From CAYRML01 sp050942825 (lineage in GTDB: Bacteria; Bacillota; Dehalobacteriia; UBA4068): DNA of 34,333 nt. The notes under the pieces are model-generated. The model was not told the origin of the DNA. It made no database searches and saw nothing but the letters and a program-made list of their open reading frames with translations. The stretch lies in NCBI GenBank assembly GCA_050942825.1, contig JBMNOA010000016.1, forward strand, positions 1 through 34,333, in the 5' to 3' direction. Shown here in pieces: positions 8,065-15,846 of this stretch (positions within the stretch are counted from its first letter, which is position 1; each line of letters opens with the position of its first letter). The position numbers and the translations under genes are program-made.

Positions 8065-9993
8065 TTAGTTATTATTTTTGGTAAAGTTCAGTAATCCGCC
8101 GGCCAATATTATTTGTGCTTGACGCTCGGACAGATTGATAGCAACTTCTATATCATTTCCGGTGCTTTGATTATGAATCAAGATATTTTGACCTGTTACA
8201 GAAGCTAAGATTTGTTCTCGTGCATTTTTCAAAACCAGTTCATCGTCCGCGGAAATGTTTTCGTAATCATCAGGGTTGACAAAAGTTAAAGGCAGGATAC
8301 CGTTATTGATCAAGTTGGCCATATGGATACGGGCAAATGATTTAGCGATAATCCCTTTGATGCCTAATTGAAGAGGAGCCAGGGCTGCATGTTCACGGCT
8401 GGATCCTTGGCCGTAGTTACTGCCGGCTACGATGAAGCCGCCGCCCGATTTTTTGGCTCTTTGAGGAAATTCCGGATCGCAGGGGGTCAGGCAAAATTCA
8501 GCCAGATAAGGGATATTGGAGCGGTAGGGCAAAAGTTTAGCATTAGAGGGCATAATATCATCTGTAGTGATATTGTTACCGACTTTTAACAAAACCTTGG
8601 CACTAATATGATCGGCTAATGGTTTATTAATTGGGAATGGTTTGATATTAGGCCCACGTACAACTTCCACTTCATCAGGATTATCGGCGGGGGGTACTAT
8701 CAAATTATCATTGATGAGGAAGTTATGCGGCTGTTCGATAATAGCAGTTTCGCCCAGTTCGCGGGGATCGGTGATAACACCTTTGATAGCGGAGGCAGCG
8801 GCTACTTCCGGGCTGACCAAATAAACATCGGCAGAGACTGTTCCGCTACGTCCGGGGAAGTTTCTGTTGAAGGTACGTAAGGAGACAGCATTAGTTTGTG
8901 GTGCTTGTCCCATACCAATGCAGGGCCCACAGGCGCATTCCAAAATTCTGGCACCTGATTCCACTATCGTAGCCAAGGCACCGTTTTCGGCCAACATTTG
9001 TAATACTTGTTTTGACCCGGGAGCGATCACCAAACTGACATCAGGGTGAACAGTATGGCCCTTTAAGATAGAGGCAACTTTCATCATATCTGCATAAGAT
9101 GAATTAGTGCAGCTGCCTATAGCTACTTGATTAACTTTAGTTCCGGCTATTTCTGTTACTTTCACTACGTTATCGGGACTATGGGGTTTAGCGATCAAAG
9201 GTTCTAATGTATCTAAATTGACAGTGATTTCTTCATCATAAACGGCATCCGCATCCGGCAATAATTCCTGCCAGTCAGCTTCCCGGCCTTGGGCTTTTAA
9301 AAATTCTCTGGTTACATCATCACTGGGAAAGATAGAAGAAGTAGCTCCTAATTCAGCCCCCATATTGGTGATGGTAGCCCTTTCCGGAACGGATAGTGTA
9401 GCTACACCAGGGCCGGTATATTCCATTACTTTACCCACGCCGCCTTTAACGGACAATTGGCGAAGTACATCGAGGATGATATCTTTGGCAGCTACCCAGG
9501 GGGCAAGTTTTCCCACTAAGTTTACTTTGCAAACTTTAGGCATCATCAGATAATAGGGACCACCGCCCATGGCTACTGCAACATCAAGTCCACCGGCACC
9601 AATAGCTAACATACCCAAACCGCCACCGGTGGGGGTGTGGCTGTCCGAACCCAAGAGCGTCAATCCTGGTTTTCCGAAGCGTTCCAATTGTACTTGATGA
9701 CAAATGCCATTGCCAGGACGGGAGAAATAAATTCCATGTTTGGAAGTTACTGTTTGAATATATTTGTGATCATCGGCGTTTTCAAAGCCGGCTTGTAATG
9801 TATTATGGTCGATATAAGCGATGGATTTTTGTGTTTTGACTTTCGGTATACCCATGGCCTCTAATTGTAAATAGGCCATAGTACCCGTAGAATCTTGAGT
9901 CAGAGTTTGGTCGATGCGGATAGAAATCTCTTCACCAGCTTTCATCTGACCACTGAGTAAATGAGTAGAGATTATTTTTTCGGTAAGATTCAT
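8065..9993 (-). CDS. acn: Aconitate hydratase, short single-chain type
   Basis: Interconverts citrate and isocitrate with a [4Fe-4S] cluster. At 642 residues it is much shorter than AcnA (about 890) and resembles the Aquifex/Firmicute type in which LeuC-like and LeuD-like parts are joined. Cluster ligands are visible as GSCTNSSYADM (Cys near residue 297) and CACGPCIGMG (CGPC pair near 353-358). Substrate motifs SDSHTPTGGGLGMLA in the first domain and GSNYGQGSSREHAAL in the swivelling C-terminal domain are intact. AAGGAGG precedes ATG 9993. The gene lies between the Re-citrate synthase and isocitrate dehydrogenase genes, which makes aconitase much more likely than homoaconitase or isopropylmalate isomerase. 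Confidence 0.94.
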   Translation of the reverse strand: MNLTEKIISTHLLSGQMKAGEEISIRIDQTLTQDSTGTMAYLQLEAMGIPKVKTQKSIAYIDHNTLQAGFENADDHKYIQTVTSKHGIYFSRPGNGICHQVQLERFGKPGLTLLGSDSHTPTGGGLGMLAIGAGGLDVAVAMGGGPYYLMMPKVCKVNLVGKLAPWVAAKDIILDVLRQLSVKGGVGKVMEYTGPGVATLSVPERATITNMGAELGATSSIFPSDDVTREFLKAQGREADWQELLPDADAVYDEEITVNLDTLEPLIAKPHSPDNVVKVTEIAGTKVNQVAIGSCTNSSYADMMKVASILKGHTVHPDVSLVIAPGSKQVLQMLAENGALATIVESGARILECACGPCIGMGQAPQTNAVSLRTFNRNFPGRSGTVSADVYLVSPEVAAASAIKGVITDPRELGETAIIEQPHNFLINDNLIVPPADNPDEVEVVRGPNIKPFPINKPLADHISAKVLLKVGNNITTDDIMPSNAKLLPYRSNIPYLAEFCLTPCDPEFPQRAKKSGGGFIVAGSNYGQGSSREHAALAPLQLGIKGIIAKSFARIHMANLINNGILPLTFVNPDDYENISADDELVLKNAREQILASVTGQNILIHNQSTGNDIEVAINLSERQAQIILAGGLLNFTKNNN

Positions 9994-10030
9994 AAAAAGC
10001 TTACAACCTCCTTAGAATAGATAGATTTTA

Positions 10031-11392
10031 TTATTTTTTTACCAAACCGGGAAAAAGCTCATCGACAGCAGCTTTTAATTCTCTTTTAGATAAGTGAGTA
10101 ACACGGCCATTATCATATTGATGATCGATCCATTCTTTTAATTTGACGACTTTTTCATCATTTTTGCTCAGACTGGTGTTAAGATAGTTATTGAGCCAAT
10201 GAGCAACCCCGGCTAGACCGGAGGTTTGGCTAATGATAACTCCAGGGGCACTATTTAGAATTTTTTTGGTGTTAAAAATATTGTAGATTTCCTCGTCTTT
10301 TAACATGCCATCGGCATGTATACCGGCTTGTGTCATATTAAAATCACAACCCAAAAATGGTGTGCGTGGCGGTATATCATAACCGAGTTCTTTTTTATAA
10401 TACTCGCTAATTTCTGTAATGATGGTAGTATCCATACCATCGGTAGTGCCACGTAATTGTGCGTATTCAATGACCATGGCTTCAAGTGGTGTGTTACCAG
10501 TTCTTTCGCCGATGCCGAGTAGTGAGCAATTGACACTGGAAGCTCCATACAGCCAGGCATAGGCAGCGTTTATTACAGCCTTATAAAAATCGTTATGGCC
10601 ATGCCACTCCAGCAGCTCGCTGGGAAAGCTGGCATGATGATGCAGACCATACATAATACCCGGAACACTACGTGGTAGTGCTGCTCCGGGATAGGGCACA
10701 CCATAGCCTAGAGTATCACAGGCTCTGATTTTGATAGGAACCCCGCTTTCTTCTGATAAAGCAGAAAGTTCATTAGCAAAGGGCACAACACAGCCATAAA
10801 AATCAGCCCTCGTGATATCTTCAAAATGGCAACGGGGACGAATACCTATTTCAATGGCTTGTCTGATGATATCTAAATAACCTTCAATAGCTTGTTTGCG
10901 TGTTTTATGTAACTTCTTAAAAATATGGTAGTCTGAACAACTGACCAGAATACCGCATTCTTTTAAACCCATTTCCTTGGCTAATTGGAAGTCCTTTTTG
11001 GAGGCACGGATCCAACCGGTGATCTCCGGAAATTCGTAGCCTCTTTCCTGACATTTATAGATTGCTTCTTTATCCCTATCGCTGTAAAGAAAAAATTCTG
11101 ATTGGCGGATGAGACCTTTGGGTCCACCTAAGCGATGTAAATAATCATATAGAGTGACAATTTGTTCTACAGTATAAGGCGCTCTGGACTGTTGTCCGTC
11201 ACGAAAAGTAGTATCGGTGATCCAGATATTCTCCGGCATAGCCAAAGGTACTAATCTGCGATTGAATGCACATTTTGGAACCTCGTCATATGTGAACATC
11301 TCACGAAATAGGTTAGGTTCTGCAACATCATGCAAATCAAACATATAATCAGATTCTTCAAGCAAATTGCTCTTTCTGTTGAATTCTAACAT
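10031..11392 (-). CDS. Re-face-specific citrate synthase (isopropylmalate/homocitrate synthase family)
   Basis: Predicted to condense acetyl-CoA and oxaloacetate to citrate with stereochemistry opposite to ordinary citrate synthase. The protein has a DRE-TIM metallolyase barrel: DTTFRDGQQSRAPYT near residue 59 and the metal-binding HGHND stretch near 265. Its N-terminal extension (MLEFNRKSNLL ... EPNLFREMF) and length of 453 match my memory of the Clostridium kluyveri Re-citrate synthase, which differs from true LeuA or homocitrate synthase. Position at the head of an operon with aconitase and isocitrate dehydrogenase supports citrate as product. AAAGGA lies 11 bases before ATG 11392, slightly far. 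A homocitrate synthase role remains possible but less likely. No Si-type gltA is in the window. Confidence 0.88.
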   Translation of the reverse strand: MLEFNRKSNLLEESDYMFDLHDVAEPNLFREMFTYDEVPKCAFNRRLVPLAMPENIWITDTTFRDGQQSRAPYTVEQIVTLYDYLHRLGGPKGLIRQSEFFLYSDRDKEAIYKCQERGYEFPEITGWIRASKKDFQLAKEMGLKECGILVSCSDYHIFKKLHKTRKQAIEGYLDIIRQAIEIGIRPRCHFEDITRADFYGCVVPFANELSALSEESGVPIKIRACDTLGYGVPYPGAALPRSVPGIMYGLHHHASFPSELLEWHGHNDFYKAVINAAYAWLYGASSVNCSLLGIGERTGNTPLEAMVIEYAQLRGTTDGMDTTIITEISEYYKKELGYDIPPRTPFLGCDFNMTQAGIHADGMLKDEEIYNIFNTKKILNSAPGVIISQTSGLAGVAHWLNNYLNTSLSKNDEKVVKLKEWIDHQYDNGRVTHLSKRELKAAVDELFPGLVKK

Positions 11393-11469
11393 ATATTGAT
11401 CTGTCCTTTCTTAAAAGCGTTTGGATAAAAAATGACCTGTGCATAGGTAAATAATGGATATCAGTGTTC

Positions 11470-11479
11470 TTGTATACAA
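11470..11479. promoter_or_regulatory. Palindromic operator candidate TTGTATACAA
   Basis: Perfect 10-bp palindrome placed from about +1 to +10 of the citrate operon, directly after its -10 box. The core TGTATACA fits the general GntR-family operator pattern yGTM-N0-1-KACr. Since a GntR/FCD regulator is encoded at the end of the same operon, autoregulation is the simplest reading. Confidence 0.6.
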
Positions 11480-11485
11480 CTATAC

Positions 11486-11514
11486 ATTATAAAGAAATTG
11501 CAAAAAGATGTCAA
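11486..11514 (-). promoter_or_regulatory. Consensus promoter of the Re-citrate synthase operon
   Basis: On the minus strand TTGACA (11514-11509), a 17-base spacer and TATAAT (11491-11486), matching consensus at all twelve positions. Transcription should start near 11479, about 87 bases before the start codon. Confidence 0.88.
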
Positions 11515-11610
11515 TACTTTGCGTTTTATAATCATTGATGACAACAACTTTTTTAAAATTACATTAAATGATAACAAATTATTGTATAAATGCAATAATT
11601 ATAATCAATG

Positions 11611-11639
11611 TTGACCCTGTTAGAAAAAAGGCATATAAT
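11611..11639 (+). promoter_or_regulatory. Promoter of the HdeD-like gene
   Basis: TTGACC (11611-11616), 17-base spacer, TATAAT (11634-11639), one mismatch to consensus. The start would be near 11646, about 75 bases before the start codon. Confidence 0.78.
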
Positions 11640-11720
11640 GAAGTATAAAGAAATATGAGGAAAATATATGTTGATTAAGCCCGCATTTTTTTATGTATTT
11701 TAAATTAAGGAAGTGATATT

Positions 11721-12275
11721 ATGGCTTACGGCAGCTTTAGTAATATAGAAAAAAAGCGTAATAATAGGATTATTTTTAGCTTTATCTTTATTATTTTCGG
11801 CATATTTCTTTTGTTTTATCCCCAAAAGGGTATGGAATTAGCAGCTTTATTATTGGGGCTAATATTATTAGTTTTCACTGTCCTTTATTTTGTTCAATAT
11901 ATTAGGAGTGGATATACGGAAAAAAGTCTCTTGGCAAAGACTATTATTACTCTTTTCTTTGCTATCCTTCTATTTATCTTCAAAAGTGAGATCGCTTCTG
12001 TCGTTTTGCCTTTTATCATAGGTCTTGGTATTCTTGTGATAGCCGTTATTTGCATTATTACAGCTATAGACTATAAAAAACAAGAATTGGAGATCTGGTG
12101 GATGCCCCTGATCGGCACAATCATTTCCGTTGTGGTCAGTCTGCTTATATTTAACAATTTGCAAGCCACGAGTAATTTAGTAGCTATACTCATAGGTATT
12201 TTCTTGCTTGTTTTCGGGGCTTTTAGTCTTTTTGAATGGATAACTGTACGCACTCTTTTGAAAAAATTACAATAA
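11721..12275 (+). CDS. HdeD-like / DUF308 membrane protein
   Basis: A 184-residue integral membrane protein with six predicted hydrophobic segments, roughly at 19-34, 40-60, 72-87, 90-113, 124-143 and 149-170, and a short basic N-terminus and C-terminus. The pattern of three similar helical pairs resembles the HdeD/DUF308 family, whose E. coli member is linked to acid resistance; the biochemical role is unknown. It is a single gene with its own near-consensus promoter and a terminator just after the stop. No neighbouring stress genes support a specific function. Confidence 0.7.
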   Translation: MAYGSFSNIEKKRNNRIIFSFIFIIFGIFLLFYPQKGMELAALLLGLILLVFTVLYFVQYIRSGYTEKSLLAKTIITLFFAILLFIFKSEIASVVLPFIIGLGILVIAVICIITAIDYKKQELEIWWMPLIGTIISVVVSLLIFNNLQATSNLVAILIGIFLLVFGAFSLFEWITVRTLLKKLQ

Positions 12276-12279
12276 CATA

Positions 12280-12309
12280 AAGAAGACTCCCTTTGCCGGG
12301 AGTCTTCTT
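12280..12309. terminator. Bidirectional terminator between convergent genes
   Basis: Perfect 12-bp stem AAGAAGACTCCC (12280-12291) with GGGAGTCTTCTT (12298-12309) and a 6-base loop, lying between the HdeD-like gene and the convergent zinc-ribbon gene. T-rich flanks are modest on both sides. Confidence 0.82.
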
Positions 12310-12323
12310 GTTAATTGTTCTAT

Positions 12324-12995
12324 CTAAATATGAAAGCGGCGAATAAACTCACTTTTAAACTGTTTATCGCGGAATATAAACATACCGCAAAGGGCTAAAA
12401 TAGCATATGAGGCCGCCAATAGGCTAGGGAATAGCAAAGTGGATATACCTAATATATACAATAGTATAGGCACAAATCCCAAAAATATCATTGCCATAAT
12501 ATAGCTGATATAGTCACTCCACAGCATCTTTTTGGTTGCTACCATAATGAGTATGAATGTGATAGCTGAAATGATCATAAAAGGAATAACTACATTAACA
12601 GACCAGTTATTTCTGCCAAACAGAAAATCTATTATATAGAGCATGGCTGATACTACGACTAATTGTAATAATACTTTGAAGCCGCCGGGTTTTTTGGACA
12701 TTAAAGTATTTTTTACTAATAACCAAGCATAAAGTATTGATACAATAACATAGATGGTCCAAAAACTACCTTGCCAAATAGCCAAATTTACTATGGTACA
12801 AATACTGATTGAGGCTATAGTCGCAAATAAAGCCAGCTTAAAGCCAAAAGAAGATCTTTTTTTACTATTGATATGGTTATAGGGAGGATATAGTGAATTA
12901 CCGGATTGTTTTTTATCCCCCAACGATTTGAAACATAACGGGCAGCGCTTAAGTTTTTCATCGACTAAAACATTGCAATAGTCACATTTATTCAT
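12324..12995 (-). CDS. Zinc-ribbon membrane protein (DUF6320-like)
   Basis: A 223-residue protein with an N-terminal zinc ribbon, Cys4-x2-Cys7 and Cys18-x2-Cys21, a hydrophilic linker to about residue 48, and six hydrophobic segments to the end. The tail RDKQFKSEFIRRFHI is basic and probably cytoplasmic. I associate this layout with DUF6320 proteins, from memory. Its start overlaps the stop of the upstream acyltransferase gene by 8 bases, so translation is probably coupled and the two proteins likely act together. Biochemical role unknown; a membrane anchor, scaffold or substrate channel for the acyltransferase is inference. Confidence 0.68.
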   Translation of the reverse strand: MNKCDYCNVLVDEKLKRCPLCFKSLGDKKQSGNSLYPPYNHINSKKRSSFGFKLALFATIASISICTIVNLAIWQGSFWTIYVIVSILYAWLLVKNTLMSKKPGGFKVLLQLVVVSAMLYIIDFLFGRNNWSVNVVIPFMIISAITFILIMVATKKMLWSDYISYIMAMIFLGFVPILLYILGISTLLFPSLLAASYAILALCGMFIFRDKQFKSEFIRRFHI

Positions 12996-14262
12996 ACTCT
13001 GTCTCCCAATCGTTAGAATATATTTCTACATCAATGCCAACGGTTGTGGCCAGATAATTGAAAAAATGACGAATGATTTTTGTTTCTATAATTGTACGGG
13101 AAAATGATATGGTCAAGCGGTCATTAACGGAACATACGCCACAATTGATCGGGGCAATCGTGGTAGGATATAAAATCATTTCCATCCAGTCTATATGTGG
13201 GGCCATATCAGAGGGTATTTTGATGTTGCCCAAATTGGAAATAGTAGTAGTTTTGAATTTTTCACCAAAATTTTTGGCGCCGAAGCCGATAAAGATATCT
13301 TTAATAAAAAGAGGGATAAATCTGGAAACAAGCATGTTTTCCATTTTCCCATACCTGGATACCGCATAAGAAAGATATTCTTCTGTGGTTTTTTGTTTTA
13401 GATAAAATTTAAATTGTTCCAGCATATCATCAAAATCCATACCTCTGGTTATATTGATACTTATTATGCTGACAGAAAAGAAGTTGCGCAGGGTTTGGGA
13501 GGGGAAAATATTGCGCAGGTTAATGGGAATAGCAATGTTTATGGGCTTAGGATTGATTTGATACTGTACCGTTTCTCTATATATAGAATAGGCCAATAGG
13601 GCAGAAATATATTCTGTTATGGTAACTCCTTTTTCTTTACAAGCGGTGCGGAATTTTTTTACGCTTACAATACCCTGTATGATGTTATTGCCAAAGTTTG
13701 CAAAGGGTGTCCCTTCTATTATAAAGGGTTTTTTTTCTGGTGTGATATGAAATCCGAGCGGTCTATAGTATTTTTTAAAGCTATCTTCCATTTCTGCTTG
13801 TGATGGTTTATCTTCAGGTAATAAAATCAGTCCCTCTGGTTCTATATATACACCTTGCAGCATCAGGTATTGGTAAACTAATGTTTTAAGAAATTCCATA
13901 GCGCCCATAGCGTCTGCTAAAGCGTGATAAACTTCTACCGATATACGTCTTTTATAATATATTACTCTTAGTAGAAACCGATTATGCGGAGACGATTTTA
14001 TGGGGGAGCAAGGATAGTCTTTTTCTTCTTCTATCATTAAACGACTATTTATCTCTTCCAGGTAATACCAAAAAACACCACGTCGAATCCTTAATGACAA
14101 TGAGGGAAAGCGTTTGATCACAATATCCAACGCATCTTGCAAAACTTCAGGCTTGACGTCTTGTTTCAATACTACGGATATCCTAAATATGGAGGTGTTT
14201 GTTGTTTTTGATACTGCAGGAAAAAGTTTTGCAGCATTATCAAGTTTATGCCAATTATCCAT
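12988..14262 (-). CDS. Condensation-fold acyltransferase (alcohol acetyltransferase / CAT-like superfamily)
   Basis: A 424-residue protein of the chloramphenicol acetyltransferase/condensation superfamily. The catalytic signature reads H113-ALA-D117 in VEVYHALADAMGAMEF; the second His and the Gly of the usual HHxxxDG are replaced, as in several alcohol acyltransferase relatives. The N-terminal ALDIVIKRFPSLSLRIRRG and later INIAIPINLRNIFPSQTLRNFF motif are typical of the WES/alcohol acyltransferase group. No carrier-protein or adenylation genes lie nearby, so nonribosomal peptide synthesis is unlikely. It overlaps the zinc-ribbon membrane gene by 8 bases. Acyl donor and acceptor are unknown; a membrane-associated lipid or glycolipid acceptor is a guess from the partner. 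Confidence 0.75.
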   Translation of the reverse strand: MDNWHKLDNAAKLFPAVSKTTNTSIFRISVVLKQDVKPEVLQDALDIVIKRFPSLSLRIRRGVFWYYLEEINSRLMIEEEKDYPCSPIKSSPHNRFLLRVIYYKRRISVEVYHALADAMGAMEFLKTLVYQYLMLQGVYIEPEGLILLPEDKPSQAEMEDSFKKYYRPLGFHITPEKKPFIIEGTPFANFGNNIIQGIVSVKKFRTACKEKGVTITEYISALLAYSIYRETVQYQINPKPINIAIPINLRNIFPSQTLRNFFSVSIISINITRGMDFDDMLEQFKFYLKQKTTEEYLSYAVSRYGKMENMLVSRFIPLFIKDIFIGFGAKNFGEKFKTTTISNLGNIKIPSDMAPHIDWMEMILYPTTIAPINCGVCSVNDRLTISFSRTIIETKIIRHFFNYLATTVGIDVEIYSNDWETEYE

Positions 14263-14373
14263 GTAGTTCCCTCTGATTTCTGGCCGGCTAAGACCATTTT
14301 TTATATTATACCATTTATTATATTAATAGCAATCTTTTGATTAATTATAAGGTATAATATTTTAATTAATCAG

Positions 14374-14401
14374 TTGATAATAAAAAAAAGAGTGATATAA
14401 T
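14374..14401 (+). promoter_or_regulatory. Candidate trkAH promoter
   Basis: TTGATA (14374-14379), 16-base spacer, TATAAT (14396-14401). The start would be near 14408, about 50 bases before trkA. Another TATAAT at 14353-14358 lacks a -35 box. Confidence 0.6.
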
Positions 14402-14456
14402 ATTAGAACTATATATTCAAATAGCAACTATCGGTAGTATTGGGGAGGTCAATGTA

Positions 14457-15812
14457 ATGGAGATTGTTATTGTAGGTGACGGTAAAGTCGGCTATACACT
14501 AGCTGAGCAATTAAGCCAGGAAAATCATAATATTACTGTCATTGATAATGATCCAGAGGCTTTGTCCCGTGTTACAGATTTTTTAGATGTAATCGGCGTG
14601 GAAGGTAATGGAGCAAGCTATGATGTGCAAAAAGAAGCCGGAGTTGCTGAAGCCGATCTCTTAATAGCTGCCACATCTTCTGATGAGGTTAATATGATTT
14701 GCTGTCTAATAGCCAGGAAATTAGGAGCAAGGCATACTATTGCCAGAATCCGCAATCCTGAATATTCCCGTCAATTGTATATATTAAAAGAAGAATTAGC
14801 CATGAGTATGGTCATCAATCCCGAACATGCCGCCGCGGTAGAAATTTCCCGTCTGATCAGCTTTCCTTCTGCTATTAATACGGGCAGCTTTGCCAAAGGC
14901 ATGGTGGATGTAGTGGAATTGAAAATAGATGTCAATAATCCCTTGGATGGTAAATCTCTGGCCCAAATCAATAAAGAAAATAAAGTTAACGTTTTGATCT
15001 GTGCTGTGGAAAGAGATAATAAATTAATTATTCCCGATGGAAATTTTGTACTGCATGTGGGCGATCATATTTATATTTGCGGTGACAATAAAAAAATTGC
15101 CCGCTTTATTCATTCTTCAGGTATAGCAAGTCATAGAATCAGGTCTGTTATGATCATCGGAGCAGGAAAGATTAGCTATTATCTAAGTAAAATACTTGTG
15201 GAAATGGGTATCCATGTGCAGATTATCGAAAGGGATCCCCATCGTTGCGAAATTATCAGTGATAATTTTCCTCACGTTTTGGTCATTGAGGGCGATGGCA
15301 GCGAGCAAAATCTTTTGGATGCTGAGGGTATCGATTCCGTGGATGCTTTTGTTGCTTTAACCAATATAGATGAAGAAAACCTGCTTATTGCTATGTATGC
15401 AGCTAAAAAGGGTGTGCCAAAAGTTATTACCAAACTTAATAGACTAAACTATTTAGATATTATTAAAGAAACCGGTATCGATAGTGTTATCAGTCCCAAA
15501 TATATTACCGCTTATCAAATCGTGCAGTATGTAAGAGCTATGGAAAATGCCGTAGGCAGTCAGGTGAAAACCCTGTATCGTATTGCCGAGGGACAAGCGG
15601 AGATCGTAGAGTTTTTGGCCACTAATAATACATTGCATTTGGGAGAAAAATTACGCGATATCAAAACCAGGCCCGATGTTTTGATTACAGCTATTGTACG
15701 CGACAGGCAGTTGGTCATCCCTACTGGTAACGACCATATTGAAGAAAATGATAGTGTTGTTATTATAACCACTAAAAAAATGTTTAATGATTTAAATAAT
15801 ATTTTCATTTGA
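14457..15812 (+). CDS. trkA: Trk potassium uptake regulatory subunit TrkA
   Basis: Peripheral NAD(H)-binding protein that gates the TrkH channel. The 451 residues form two tandem RCK units. The first Rossmann domain opens with IVIVGDGKVGYTLAEQL and the acidic end VIDNDPEAL; the second begins near residue 230 with VMIIGAGKISYYLSKIL and IIERD. Each is followed by a TrkA-C domain, seen as ELKIDVNNPLDGKSLAQI and VEFLATNNTLHLGEKLRDI. GGGGAGG lies eight bases before ATG. The gene is followed 34 bases later by trkH, forming a standard two-gene potassium transporter. It is divergent from the acyltransferase gene. Confidence 0.96.
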   Translation: MEIVIVGDGKVGYTLAEQLSQENHNITVIDNDPEALSRVTDFLDVIGVEGNGASYDVQKEAGVAEADLLIAATSSDEVNMICCLIARKLGARHTIARIRNPEYSRQLYILKEELAMSMVINPEHAAAVEISRLISFPSAINTGSFAKGMVDVVELKIDVNNPLDGKSLAQINKENKVNVLICAVERDNKLIIPDGNFVLHVGDHIYICGDNKKIARFIHSSGIASHRIRSVMIIGAGKISYYLSKILVEMGIHVQIIERDPHRCEIISDNFPHVLVIEGDGSEQNLLDAEGIDSVDAFVALTNIDEENLLIAMYAAKKGVPKVITKLNRLNYLDIIKETGIDSVISPKYITAYQIVQYVRAMENAVGSQVKTLYRIAEGQAEIVEFLATNNTLHLGEKLRDIKTRPDVLITAIVRDRQLVIPTGNDHIEENDSVVIITTKKMFNDLNNIFI

Positions 15813-15846
15813 TCTTTGATTCTAATAATTTAATAAGGATACATTT

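Larger units (their letters stand above)
11393..11720. other. Divergent promoter region, citrate operon / HdeD-like gene
   Basis: This 328-base gap separates two divergent transcripts. It holds one strong promoter for each direction and the 10-bp palindrome, listed separately. On the minus strand the citrate leader is about 87 bases and shows only a weak ACCT/AGGT hairpin. The middle, 11520-11610, is AT-rich with nothing else recognisable. Confidence 0.6.
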
